Positions 44,338 through 52,005 of a stretch of DNA of 64,000 bases are shown piece by piece. Every line of letters starts with the position of its first letter. The first letter of the stretch is position 1. The notes under the pieces are model-generated. The model worked only from the letters and a program-made list of their open reading frames with translations, was not told the DNA's origin and made no database searches. Origin of the DNA: Halobellus captivus (GTDB taxonomy: Archaea > Halobacteriota > Halobacteria > Halobacteriales > Haloferacaceae). Location: positions 62,001 through 126,000 of the forward strand of contig NZ_RDQE01000009.1 in NCBI RefSeq assembly GCF_003697845.1, written 5' to 3'. The position numbers and the translations under genes are program-made.

Positions 44338-44580
44338 ATGAGTGGACGACCCCTCGACGTGCTCGAAGCGTCGCTCGAGGATCCGGTGACGGTACATCTC
44401 AAGGACGGGACGACCTACTACGGCGTTCTGGCCGGCTACGACCAGCACATGAACGTCGTCATCGACCCCGAGGAGAGCGTGAGCGACCGCGTCGACGGCG
44501 ATATCGACGGGGAGTTCGCGGTCGCGATCGAAGACACAACGATTATACGCGGCGATAACGTCGTTTCCATCAAAGCATGA
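44338..44580 (+). CDS. lsm: Lsm (Sm-like archaeal) RNA-binding protein
   Basis: This 80-aa Sm-fold protein forms heptameric RNA-binding rings. Sm1 is seen as [29 protein letters not shown] (given here in two parts: [19 protein letters not shown], then HMNVVIDP) and Sm2 as [12 protein letters not shown]. Asp/Asn and Arg-Gly residues of the uridine pocket are conserved. An acidic insert ([14 protein letters not shown]) sits between Sm1 and Sm2. It is co-transcribed with rpl37e, whose start overlaps its stop by 4 nt; this lsm-rpl37e pairing is widespread in archaea. Confidence 0.95.
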   Translation: MSGRPLDVLEASLEDPVTVHLKDGTTYYGVLAGYDQHMNVVIDPEESVSDRVDGDIDGEFAVAIEDTTIIRGDNVVSIKA

Positions 44581-44753
44581 CCGGCTCCGGTACGCCCTCT
44601 CAAGGGAAAAAGAACAAGACGGTTCACGTGAAGTGCCGCCGCTGCGGCGAGAAGTCCTACCACCTCACGAAGGAGCGCTGCTCCTCGTGCGGCTTCGGGA
44701 AGTCCGCGAAGCGCCGCGACTACGCCTGGCAGTCGAAGGCCGGCGACAACTGA
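44577..44753 (+). CDS. rpl37e: 50S ribosomal protein L37e
   Basis: The 58-aa basic zinc-ribbon ribosomal protein ([20 protein letters not shown], two CxxC pairs) matches archaeal/eukaryotic L37e in length and in its end, [15 protein letters not shown]. It is one of the few basic proteins in the window, as expected for an rRNA-binding protein. The start lies in the lsm stop (ATGA). Confidence 0.97.
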   Translation: MTGSGTPSQGKKNKTVHVKCRRCGEKSYHLTKERCSSCGFGKSAKRRDYAWQSKAGDN

Positions 44754-44811
44754 ACCTCCGCCGTTTCTCCGGACGGATCCGCTCCGCGACAGCCACCGCT
44801 CCGTCGCGAGC

Positions 44812-44880
44812 CGACCGGCGCTTCGTCCCGGACCGACGACCACTTCATCCCGACTCGACCGGCGTTTCGTCCCGGATCGG
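44812..44880 (+). repeat. 25-nt direct repeat after rpl37e
   Basis: Two copies of a 25-mer (44812-44836 and 44856-44880, 22 of 25 identical, start cgaccggcg, centre ttcgtcccgga) lie 19 nt apart in the 182-nt gap downstream of rpl37e. Part of the spacer keeps related words (cttcatcccgactcg), as if a longer array had decayed. No gene is seen here. Confidence 0.6.
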
Positions 44881-44935
44881 CGGACTACTCCGCCGCGAGC
44901 CGAACGGTTAACGGCGGGACTCCCCGAGGTCGGAC

Positions 44936-45961
44936 ATGGACCTCTCCATCGTCGACCTCTCGCCGATCCCCGAGGGCGGGACCGCCGCCGACGCCTACGC
45001 CGACACCGTCGAGACCGCGGAGCAGGCGGAACGGCTCGGCTACTCGCGATTCTGGGTCGCCGAGCACCACGGAATGGGCGACCGGCTCGCGGGAACGACC
45101 CCCGAAGTGCTCCTCGGACGCCTCGCTGCCGCCACGGACTCGATCCGGATCGGGTCGGGCGCCGTCCTTCTCAACCACTACAGCCCGTTCAAGGTCGCCG
45201 AGGTCTTCGGCGCGCTCGACGGCCTCGCGCCGGGGCGGATCGACGCCGGACTGGGTCGAGCCAACGGGTCGCCCGCGGCCGACCGCGCGCTCGGCACGGA
45301 CCGGCGGACGAACGATCCCGACGGCGACCACACGGAGAAGATACGTGCGGTCATCAACCACCTGTACGACGCCTTTCCCGCGGATCACGCGTACGCCGAC
45401 CTCGAGATCCCGCGATCCGGAGCCGCCCCGCCGGTCCCCTGGGTGCTCGGGTCGAGCCCGTCGAGCGCGGCGATCGCCGGGGAACTCGGTGCGCGGTACT
45501 GCTTCGCGGCCTTCATCCGCCCGAACCACGCCGAGTCAGCCTTCGAGACGTACCGGGAGCGGTTCGAGCCCTCCGAGCTGACGGACGGTCCCGACGAGCC
45601 GCACGGGATGCTCGCGGTCAACGCGGTCGCCGCCGAGAGCGACGAGGCCGCGGCCCGTCGGCGCGCGCCCGCGGAGGCGACGTACGAGCGGATGCGGCGC
45701 GGCGTGCTCGGGCCGACGCCGTCGGTCGAGGAGGCGATCGACGATCTGGGCGGCGTCCCGGAGCCGACCCCCGCGACGCTCGATCCCGGCGAGTGGCCGC
45801 GGGCGATCTCCGGGAGTCCGGAGACGATCGACGGCCTGCTGTCCCAATTGGCCGACCGCGTCGGCGTCGACGAGGTCATGATCCAGCACGTCGTCCCCGA
45901 CCACGGGGGCGCGCTGCGGTCACACGAGCTGCTGGCGGAGGCCGTGGATCTCGAATCGTGA
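44936..45961 (+). CDS. LLM-class flavin-dependent oxidoreductase (group 1)
   Basis: The 341-aa TIM-barrel luciferase-like monooxygenase (FMN or F420) opens with LSIVDLSPIPEGGTAADA, then RFWVAEHHGMGDRLAGTTPE and the typical GRIDAGLGRANG; PVPWVLGSSPSSAAIAGELG and PETIDGLLSQLADRVGVDEV follow. It falls in the luciferase-like group with AEHH near residue 42. The substrate is unknown and it is not in an operon. A second, distinct LLM protein lies at 61.7 kb. Confidence 0.87.
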   Translation: MDLSIVDLSPIPEGGTAADAYADTVETAEQAERLGYSRFWVAEHHGMGDRLAGTTPEVLLGRLAAATDSIRIGSGAVLLNHYSPFKVAEVFGALDGLAPGRIDAGLGRANGSPAADRALGTDRRTNDPDGDHTEKIRAVINHLYDAFPADHAYADLEIPRSGAAPPVPWVLGSSPSSAAIAGELGARYCFAAFIRPNHAESAFETYRERFEPSELTDGPDEPHGMLAVNAVAAESDEAAARRRAPAEATYERMRRGVLGPTPSVEEAIDDLGGVPEPTPATLDPGEWPRAISGSPETIDGLLSQLADRVGVDEVMIQHVVPDHGGALRSHELLAEAVDLES

Positions 45962-46007
45962 GCGGTCCGTCACGCGGATCGGTTCGAGGAGAAAGATCGG
46001 TCGCCGC

Positions 46008-46223
46008 TCACCCGTCGCTCGGCGGGTTCACGAAGAGCCCATCGAACATCAACGGGGCACAGGCGATCGACGCGATCGCGACGGCGACGGACCGGGCGTC
46101 GAACGCCAGCGTGCCGGCGCCGTATCCGCCGAGAAACAGAAGCGGCATACAGAGGAGGATCAGGTCCGCCCGCGAGACTCGTTCGAAGAACTCGCCGAAG
46201 CGTTCCTCGACGGTTCGGGTCAC
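46008..46223 (-). CDS. Small two-helix membrane protein
   Basis: The 71-aa protein has an amphipathic start (TRTVEERFGEFFERVSRADL) and two hydrophobic helices, about residues 20-37 (ILLCMPLLFLGGYGAGTLA) and 44-62 (VAVAIASIACAPLMFDGLF). It is unrecognised by family. Its GTG overlaps the stop of the upstream RHH gene by 3-4 nt (GTGA), so the pair is translated as a unit; such regulator plus mini-membrane-protein pairs recur in haloarchaea, with unknown function. The upstream reading with many Arg residues is another frame and is rejected. Confidence 0.65.
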   Translation of the reverse strand: MTRTVEERFGEFFERVSRADLILLCMPLLFLGGYGAGTLAFDARSVAVAIASIACAPLMFDGLFVNPPSDG

Positions 46224-46420
46224 TCCATGTACCCCAACTCCCGGAGCTTCCGGGCGATCTGCCGGGCTTCCTCCTCGCCGATCTCGTCGTCCGACTCCAT
46301 CTCCCGGACGACGACGTGTTTCACGAACTCCTTGACCGAGCCGAACGGCTCGTCCTCGATGTACGACTCGACGTCCGCGACGAACTCCTTGCGCAACGAG
46401 ATCGTCGTGTACTCGCTCAC
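46220..46420 (-). CDS. Ribbon-helix-helix-like small regulator
   Basis: The 66-aa protein fits the CopG/Arc fold: a beta strand (EYTTISLRKEFVADVESYI), then helices (GSVKEFVKHVVVREM; EEEARQIARKLRELGYME). Related haloarchaeal CopG-like proteins start MSEYTT. The message is probably leaderless: ctaaaattt sits 25-33 nt upstream on the minus strand. Two direct TAATTACA copies adjoin the promoter and may be its own operator. It could be DNA-binding, or a small structural partner for the membrane protein. Confidence 0.75.
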   Translation of the reverse strand: MSEYTTISLRKEFVADVESYIEDEPFGSVKEFVKHVVVREMESDDEIGEEEARQIARKLRELGYME

Positions 46421-46444
46421 GTCCCGGGGAACGACGGCCGGCCA

Positions 46445-46470
46445 CTAAAATTTAATTACATCTAATTACA
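46445..46470 (-). promoter_or_regulatory. TATA box and direct-repeat operator of the RHH gene
   Basis: ctaaaattt (46445-46453) is the likely TATA box, and taattaca occurs at 46453-46460 and 46463-46470, a 10-bp spacing (one helical turn), as RHH proteins often bind. The stretch is the AT-richest in the neighbourhood and fills the gap between the dys stop and the RHH start. Confidence 0.55.
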
Positions 46471-46472
46471 GG

Positions 46473-47549
46473 TCATTCGACACGCTCGCGAGCCGCGGCG
46501 ACGAGGAGCGGCAACAGCACGGTCGCGTCGCCGTAGACGGAGGCGTTGCGCGCGTCCGTCTCCAGCTTTCCCCACGACCGGGCCTCCTCCAACGTCGCGC
46601 CCGAGAGCCCGCCGGTCGACGGCGGGTCCATCGTTATCTGGACCGCGTAGTCGTACGCCCGCGGGGTCACGAGCATCGTTTGGAGCGTGAAGTTCTTCGG
46701 GACGCCCCCGCCGACGAGCAGGCAGCCCGCGTCGTCGGCGTCGAACGCGAGGTCGGTCAGTTCGGTCATGTCGGCCAGCGCGTCGAGCGTGAAGTCGGCC
46801 GTCTGGCCGTACATCCACGCCTGAAGGCCCAACACCGAGTCCTGGACGGCCGGACAGTAGACGGGGACGTCCGACTCGTAGGCGGCGGCGGCGACGCCGG
46901 CGTCCTCCGCGACGCTCTCCCGTTCGTTCACTGCGGCGTTCGCCCGGCCGAGCTCCGCACACAGCTCCGCTATCGACACGGATCCCTCGCCGTCGAGCGC
47001 CGGGAACACCTCCTCGCGGAGGTGCCCCTCGAACTCGGCGAAGTGCTCCTGGGGGAGATAGACGTTGTAGATGCGGTCGACGCCCTCCTCCCGCAGGGTC
47101 TCGTCGTGTTCGCGAGCCGTCTTCTCGGGGTCGTGCGTGCGGCCGTGGTGGTGTTTCCCGCCGATCGCCTCGATGGTGTCGTGGGTGAGGTTCGCGCCCG
47201 TCGTCACCAGCGCGTCGACGTAGCCGTCGCGGATCAGCTCCGAGACGATCCCGCGCATCCCCGCGGGGACCATCGCGCCCGCGAGCGAACAGAAGACGGT
47301 ACAGTCGTCGTTCCCGAACATCTCGGCGAGCACGTCGCCCGCCTCGTGGACGTCGGCCGCGCCGATCCCGGCCTCGCCGTACGTCTCGAGGAGCTCGCCG
47401 ACGGTCATCCCCGCGCCGACGCGCGCGTGCCCGACGGGATCCTCGCCGAACTCCTCGCGATGGGGGTGAGCGCCGTGTTCCGGCCCGTCCGTCTCGTGGT
47501 CCGCGGCGTCTCCTTGGTGGTCCGCGGCGTCCGTCTCGTCGTCGCTCAT
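46473..47549 (-). CDS. dys: Deoxyhypusine synthase
   Basis: The 358-aa NAD-dependent enzyme moves an aminobutyl group from spermidine (or uses agmatine in some archaea) to a lysine of aIF5A. Blocks: SLAGAMVPAGMRGIVSELIR, DALVTTGANLTHDTIEAIGG, VPVYCPAVQDSVLG, and the active-site lysine in LLVGGGVPKNFTLQTMLV. An acidic, His-rich N-terminal tail (about 1-45) is a haloarchaeal addition. I start at MSDDETD, since the TATA box at 47575-47580 implies a transcript beginning at about 47549; a GTG three codons upstream is less likely. Confidence 0.94.
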   Translation of the reverse strand: MSDDETDAADHQGDAADHETDGPEHGAHPHREEFGEDPVGHARVGAGMTVGELLETYGEAGIGAADVHEAGDVLAEMFGNDDCTVFCSLAGAMVPAGMRGIVSELIRDGYVDALVTTGANLTHDTIEAIGGKHHHGRTHDPEKTAREHDETLREEGVDRIYNVYLPQEHFAEFEGHLREEVFPALDGEGSVSIAELCAELGRANAAVNERESVAEDAGVAAAAYESDVPVYCPAVQDSVLGLQAWMYGQTADFTLDALADMTELTDLAFDADDAGCLLVGGGVPKNFTLQTMLVTPRAYDYAVQITMDPPSTGGLSGATLEEARSWGKLETDARNASVYGDATVLLPLLVAAARERVE

Positions 47550-47567
47550 GTCCGCCACTCCGGCGCG

Positions 47568-47590
47568 CGATCGGTTTAAACGACCGATCG
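47568..47590 (-). promoter_or_regulatory. Inverted repeat flanking the dys TATA box
   Basis: cgatcggt (47568-47575) and accgatcg (47583-47590) are perfect 8-bp inverted arms around ttaaacg; the TATA-like tttaaa is at 47575-47580. The centre is about 30 nt before the dys ATG, so a protein bound here would block transcription of dys. Confidence 0.5.
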
Positions 47591-47627
47591 GTTCCCGGGA
47601 TCGCGGACGGCGGTCGGAGTCCGCGCG

Positions 47628-47900
47628 CTATCCGCCGCTCACCGGCGGGAACAGCGCGAGCTCGTCGCCGGCCTCCAGTCTCGTCCCCATCCCGTCCTCG
47701 TGGTGGACGTTGCTCCCGTTACGGAGCACGTTGATGTGGTCCGCCACCTCGCCGTCGTCGAGGACGCGGTCGCGCAGCGCCGGATGCGCCTCGAGTAGGT
47801 CCTCGAGCGCGTCTCCGACCGTGTCGCCCGGCTCGGCGTCGACCGCGATGACGCGGTCGCCGGCGATCTCCGCGAGGTCCGCGAACAGCTTCCACTCCAT
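47628..47900 (-). CDS. samp1: Ubiquitin-like small archaeal modifier SAMP1
   Basis: The 90-aa beta-grasp protein (MEWKLFADLAEIAG; HINVLRNGSNVHH; GDELALFPPVSGG) ends exactly in Gly-Gly. It matches SAMP1 of Haloferax volcanii from memory, including the start MEWKLFADLAE and the end LALFPPVSGG. SAMP1 is conjugated to lysines by the E1-like UbaA and also carries sulfur for molybdopterin synthesis. Its UbaA is not in the window. It lies between the TrkA-C gene and dys in the same direction; spacings of about 25 and 78 nt make an operon possible but unproven. Confidence 0.92.
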   Translation of the reverse strand: MEWKLFADLAEIAGDRVIAVDAEPGDTVGDALEDLLEAHPALRDRVLDDGEVADHINVLRNGSNVHHEDGMGTRLEAGDELALFPPVSGG

Positions 47901-47925
47901 ACCCGATCCCCGCGGGGACGCGCCA

Positions 47926-49326
47926 TTAGCGTTGTGTCCCGTCCCCACCTCCCGAGCCGTCACTACCCTTCGAGCCGTCCCTACCTCTCGAGCCGTCCCC
48001 GTCCCTCGAGCCGTCACCGTCCGTCGACCGATCCGCGGCACCGGCCGCGTTTCCGGTATCGGCCGCGTCTCCGGCGTCCGCCGCGGTCTCGACGTCCGCC
48101 GAGGTACCCGGCTCGTCGACGGGGGTTCCGTCCCCGCTTTCTTCCCTCTCGGCGCGTTTCGCGCCCGTCTCGAACCGCCGGATCGCGTCGGGCCGGCCGA
48201 CCAGAAACGCCGTGTCGCCGGCCGCGAACGCGTACGCTCGCCGCGGGATCGGCTGGACGGACCCGTCGACGGGACGAACCGCGGCGACGACCGCGCTCAC
48301 CTCGCCGACGGTCGTGCCGACGAGTTCGCTCCCTTCCTCGACCGTCACCGTCGCCATCGTCTCGTCGGCGTTCCGGAGCAGCGAGGCGAACTCGCGGTCG
48401 GCCTGCGGCTCCGCCGGGAGCGTCACCAACCGGTAGCCACCCTCGAGAGAGAGCGCCTCGGCGTCCGACTCGTCGAGCGCGACCGTGGCGGCGTCGCCGG
48501 CGACGCCCCGGAGCTCCCCGGTGGCGACGCGTTCCGGGTCGGGAGCCGCCCGCCAGATCTGGACCATGTCGCCGGCGGTCGCGTTGTTCGGCGGGTCCGC
48601 GGAGAGCGCGACCGCGACCCGGCCGGGCGCGAGCGTCGGGCCGAGCCCGGTCACCCGCGAGCCGACCGCGAAGTACTCGAGCGTCCCGTCCTCGGTGACG
48701 TCGACGTCGACGTAGCCGACTCCGTAGTCCGTCTTCACGCGCTCGACGAGCCGCTCGCGGAGCTGTTCGACCGTGAGACCGCGGGCGAACATCAGCGTCC
48801 GGTCGGCCATCTCGGCCTTCTTTTCCGAGGAGACCGACTCGTAGGTGTCCATGTCCTCGATCGCCTCGGCGGGCGGCAGCGTCACCGGCGTCATCCGACC
48901 CACGGTCCTGACGAACCGGCTCATCTCGCCCTCGATACCCTTCATCCCCGACAGCGCGAAGACGTCGACTGCGAGGCGATCGCCCGCGTACCGACCCACC
49001 GGAGAGACGACGGCCGCGAGCCCGAGCGCGGTCACGTTGAACACGACGGTCTCGACGGTGAGCAGTTCGGCCGTCTCCGCGCTGACGAGCGCCCCGAGCG
49101 ACGTGGTGTTGAGGTACAACGCGACGATCGAGACGCCGAGCAGGACCGCGACGCCCTCCGGTATCTCCGATCGGAAGTACCACCGGTAGACGAGCGCGCC
49201 CGACGCCGACACGATCACCGCGAGGACCGCGAACGTGACGAGCGTGATCGCCGCGGCCCGCGGATCGCCGAACCCCACGCTCGCGGCAGCAACCATCCTC
49301 GAAACGCCTGCGGTGGTCGGCGTCAC
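47926..49326 (-). CDS. Membrane protein with C-terminal TrkA-C domain (second of pair)
   Basis: Of 466 aa, residues 1-115 hold three hydrophobic helices (AAITLVTFAVLAVIVSASGA; GVAVLLGVSIVALYLNTTSL; VETVVFNVTALGLAAVVSPV), then a long soluble region (VDVDVTEDGTLEYFAVGSR; MVQIWRAAPDPERVATGEL) and a TrkA-C-like domain (about 350-410; GTTVGEVSAVVAAVRPVDGS, GDTAFLVGRPDAIRRF). The last 55 residues are Gly/Asp/Ser-rich and probably disordered. It pairs with the upstream TrkA-C gene through a 4-nt overlap (GTGA; GTG start). It is likely a regulator or subunit of ion transport; the ion is unknown. Confidence 0.72.
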   Translation of the reverse strand: MTPTTAGVSRMVAAASVGFGDPRAAAITLVTFAVLAVIVSASGALVYRWYFRSEIPEGVAVLLGVSIVALYLNTTSLGALVSAETAELLTVETVVFNVTALGLAAVVSPVGRYAGDRLAVDVFALSGMKGIEGEMSRFVRTVGRMTPVTLPPAEAIEDMDTYESVSSEKKAEMADRTLMFARGLTVEQLRERLVERVKTDYGVGYVDVDVTEDGTLEYFAVGSRVTGLGPTLAPGRVAVALSADPPNNATAGDMVQIWRAAPDPERVATGELRGVAGDAATVALDESDAEALSLEGGYRLVTLPAEPQADREFASLLRNADETMATVTVEEGSELVGTTVGEVSAVVAAVRPVDGSVQPIPRRAYAFAAGDTAFLVGRPDAIRRFETGAKRAEREESGDGTPVDEPGTSADVETAADAGDAADTGNAAGAADRSTDGDGSRDGDGSRGRDGSKGSDGSGGGDGTQR

Positions 49327-50618
49327 GACGCCACCTCCCCGAAGCGATCGAGCGCCTCGCGGGTGCCGACGACGAACAGTTCGTCGCCCGCCGAGAGCGA
49401 CTGGTTTCCGCTCGGGGCGACGGTCCACTTCGCGTCGTGCCGCGCCGCCAACACCGCGACGTCGTACGCCTCCCGGACGCCCACCTCGCCGATGGTGTGG
49501 CCGTCGAGCGCGCCGCCGGCGACGACGGTCACCTTCCGGAACCGCTTGCCCGCCCGGCGCAACAGCGTCGTCAGCTCGAACTCCCGGCGCGTCCCGCGCG
49601 AGCACACGAGCACCCGCCCGCGCCCGGCCCGCAACAGGGGTCCCGCCTCGGAGCGGTCGACCGCGACGGTCACGCGACCCTCGCCGCCGGTCGTGGTCCC
49701 CGTCTTCGGAGCCGATTCGGGGAGCGACGCCGGCTCTCCCCCGTCGGTTCTGGGATCCTCCGATCGGCCGTCCTCCGGGCGTGGCTCTGCCTCCGGAGTA
49801 TCGCCGCCCGCCGCGGACGTCACGGCGCTGGCACCGCCCCCCTCGACGAGCTTCCCGCCGGACTTCGCCGCCAGAAGCGTTCCCTCTACGGTGAGATCGG
49901 CCGTGACGATCCTGACGAGGTCGCCGCGAGCCAGTCCGGTCGGGACGAGCGCCGGGACCGAGACGCCCCGTTTGCCCTTCGGAACGCGCTTCGAGAGCCC
50001 GCCGGTCGGCGGGGCGGCCGTCACCGTCGCGCGCGCCTCCTCGTCGATCCGGACGCTGACGTCGGCGAGTTCGAGCTCCGTCTTCAGCCGCTCCGCGAAC
50101 CGCGTCTCCAACTCGGTGATCGGTACGTCCGCGGGGAACGTCCACTCGCCGTCGGCGATCGCCCGGCGCGTCTCGGTCGGCAGCGGCGGATATCCCTCCA
50201 TGTCGCCGACCTCGCCCGCGACGGTGACCCGCACTTGGCCGCGTCCGCCGACGAGATCGACGACGTCCGTCGAGAGCGTGCGTTCCCGGAGCTTCCGGAA
50301 GGAGACGCGCTTAGGGACGGCCGCGCCGAGCTTGTCCCCCTGCGCGTGAGCGTACAGCGAGAGCATCAACACGACGAGGATCGCCGTGAGGATCGCCGGT
50401 GCGCGATCGGAGCTACGGATCGTCTGGTCGTTCAACGCGAGCAGTCCGCCGTTCACTCCCGCGAGCGCGAGCGCGAGCGCCACGACCCCGAGCCCGGGGA
50501 TCGTCACTCCGGTGAAGTACTTGAAGATGAACCCCAACACCCCGGCGACCAACGCGGGGATGATCCCCGTGAGGACGCCGAGGTAGATGCCGAACAGGAT
50601 CTCGACGGGCAGAGCCAT
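49323..50618 (-). CDS. Membrane protein with C-terminal TrkA-C domain (first of pair)
   Basis: The 431-aa protein opens with three hydrophobic helices (ILFGIYLGVLTGIIPALVAG; LGVVALALALAGVNGGLLA; PAILTAILVVLMLSLYAHA). A soluble middle part with acidic low-complexity segments (about 245-290) leads to a TrkA-C-like end (about 370-425; HTIGEVGVREAYDVAVLAAR; AGDELFVVGTREALDRFGEV). The architecture parallels the downstream gene: membrane head, beta-rich middle, RCK-C tail. The two are probably a hetero-complex. ttaaac at 50641-50646 about 25 nt upstream marks the promoter, divergent from the K+ channel. Confidence 0.72.
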   Translation of the reverse strand: MALPVEILFGIYLGVLTGIIPALVAGVLGFIFKYFTGVTIPGLGVVALALALAGVNGGLLALNDQTIRSSDRAPAILTAILVVLMLSLYAHAQGDKLGAAVPKRVSFRKLRERTLSTDVVDLVGGRGQVRVTVAGEVGDMEGYPPLPTETRRAIADGEWTFPADVPITELETRFAERLKTELELADVSVRIDEEARATVTAAPPTGGLSKRVPKGKRGVSVPALVPTGLARGDLVRIVTADLTVEGTLLAAKSGGKLVEGGGASAVTSAAGGDTPEAEPRPEDGRSEDPRTDGGEPASLPESAPKTGTTTGGEGRVTVAVDRSEAGPLLRAGRGRVLVCSRGTRREFELTTLLRRAGKRFRKVTVVAGGALDGHTIGEVGVREAYDVAVLAARHDAKWTVAPSGNQSLSAGDELFVVGTREALDRFGEVAS

Positions 50619-50640
50619 ACGCGGATGATCCCCGGAGCAC

Positions 50641-50713
50641 TTAAACCAGTACCGCCGCGGTCGACGGTGGGTTCGGCCGGTCGAACCCCCGCGCCGTCCA
50701 CGAGGGATTTAAG
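50641..50713. promoter_or_regulatory. Divergent promoters of the TrkA-C pair and K+ channel
   Basis: ttaaac at 50641-50646 (minus direction, 23-28 nt before the 50618 start) and gatttaag at 50706-50713 (plus direction, 25-32 nt before the 50738 start) form back-to-back promoters about 60 nt apart. Shared control of the K+-related genes on both sides is plausible. Confidence 0.5.
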
Positions 50714-50737
50714 TCCGGTGTCGGCCACCGGAAGCCC

Positions 50738-51928
50738 ATGGAGCGGAGCCGCGAGTGGGTCTCGGTTCGAGCGTCGGTGCTTCTCACGTTCGCCGTGGCG
50801 CTGCTCTCCATCATCGTCGGACTGTTACACATCAGCGGCTTCAGCGTTCAGGGACCCCTCTCGCCGCACATTCCCGACATCGTCCGACGCACCGTCGGGT
50901 TCACCGGCACGATCACCGGCTTCGCGATGCTCGGGAGCGGGTTCGCGCTGGGGCGCGGGTACCGCGTCGGCTGGCACTCCACCGCGATCCTGCTGCCGCT
51001 GACCGCGATCCAGGGACTGTTACAGGTGTCGGTGTTCTCGCTGCCGCTCGTCGTGCTCTCGCTCGTCTCCGTCCCGGCGCTCGTGATCAACCGGGGGCGG
51101 TTCGACCGGGACTTCACCCCGTCGCCGACGCAGCTGGCCGCCGCGGCGTCGCTCGCGGCGGCCATCTCGTACGGGACCGTCGGATCCTACGCGCTCCGCG
51201 ACGAGTTCGGCGGCGTCGACACGATCGTCGACGCGTTCTACTTCACCGTCGTCACCGCCTCGACGGTCGGGTACGGCGACGTGACCCCCGACACGGGGAT
51301 CGCCAAGCTGTTCGTGCTCTCCGCGCTCGTGATGAACGTCGCCGCGTTCGCGGTCGCCCTCGGGGTCCTGCTCACGCCCGCGATCGAGGCACAGCTCTCC
51401 AAGGCGCTCGGAAAGATGACAGAGAAACAGTTCGACCTCCTCGACGGCCACGTCCTCGTGTTGGGATACGGGGACCTGACGGAACCGATACTCGAAGAAC
51501 TCGAAAAGCGGGACGGTGTCACTTACGCCGTCGTGACGACCGACGAGACCGCCGCACGGCGGCTCGACGAGCAGTCGATTCCCGTACTCACCGCGGACCC
51601 GAGCGACGTGGAGCCGCTCCACCGCGCCCACGTCGAGGACGCCCGCGCGGTCGTGGTCGCGACCGAGGACGACGCCCGCGACGCGCTGGCGATCCTCACC
51701 GCCCGCCAGCTCAACCCCGACGTGCGGATCGTCGCGGCCGCGACCCAACGGGAGAACATCGACAAGCTCCGGCGGGCCGGCGCGGACCAGGTGATCTCGC
51801 CGACGACGCTCGGCGGCCACATCCTGATCGACTGTGCGTTCGAGACGGACGGCGACGCGATGGAGGGAGCCATCGACGACGCGATGGAAGGGGCTCTCGA
51901 CGACGCGTTCGACTCCGGAGAGGGATAG
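50738..51928 (+). CDS. Two-pore-type K+ channel with RCK (TrkA-N) domain
   Basis: This 396-aa protein has helices forming a Kch-like ion channel: several N-terminal segments (VLLTFAVALLSIIVGLLHIS; RTVGFTGTITGFAMLGSGFA) and a pore with the selectivity filter TVGYGD (176-181) preceded by DAFYFTVVTAS. A C-terminal RCK/TrkA-N Rossmann domain (LVLGYGDLTEPILEELEKR; VVVATEDDARDALAILTARQ) binds nucleotide or Ca2+-like ligands. Six or more helices precede the filter, more than in simple KcsA. Its acidic tail (DDAMEGALDDAFDSGEG) is typical of halophiles. It conducts K+, the main osmolyte ion in the salt-in cytoplasm. Confidence 0.88.
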   Translation: MERSREWVSVRASVLLTFAVALLSIIVGLLHISGFSVQGPLSPHIPDIVRRTVGFTGTITGFAMLGSGFALGRGYRVGWHSTAILLPLTAIQGLLQVSVFSLPLVVLSLVSVPALVINRGRFDRDFTPSPTQLAAAASLAAAISYGTVGSYALRDEFGGVDTIVDAFYFTVVTASTVGYGDVTPDTGIAKLFVLSALVMNVAAFAVALGVLLTPAIEAQLSKALGKMTEKQFDLLDGHVLVLGYGDLTEPILEELEKRDGVTYAVVTTDETAARRLDEQSIPVLTADPSDVEPLHRAHVEDARAVVVATEDDARDALAILTARQLNPDVRIVAAATQRENIDKLRRAGADQVISPTTLGGHILIDCAFETDGDAMEGAIDDAMEGALDDAFDSGEG

Positions 51929-51951
51929 CGGTCAGTCCGGTTTGGCCGGTC

Positions 51952-51990
51952 CGGTTCGATCTGGTCGGTCCGATCCGGTGCGGTTCGATC
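51952..51990. repeat. Short direct repeat between convergent genes
   Basis: cggttcgatc occurs at 51952-51961 and 51981-51990 in a stretch of iterated ggtccg/ggttcg words. It occupies the 77-nt gap between the K+ channel and the convergent glycosylase gene, so it may be no more than slippage sequence or the site where both transcripts end. Confidence 0.4.
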
Positions 51991-52005
51991 GGGTCCGACC
52001 CGAAC

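Noticed and set aside
51929-52005. A terminator between the K+ channel and glycosylase genes
   Set aside because: Only iterated ggtccg/ggttcg words are seen; no stable hairpin followed by a T-run.
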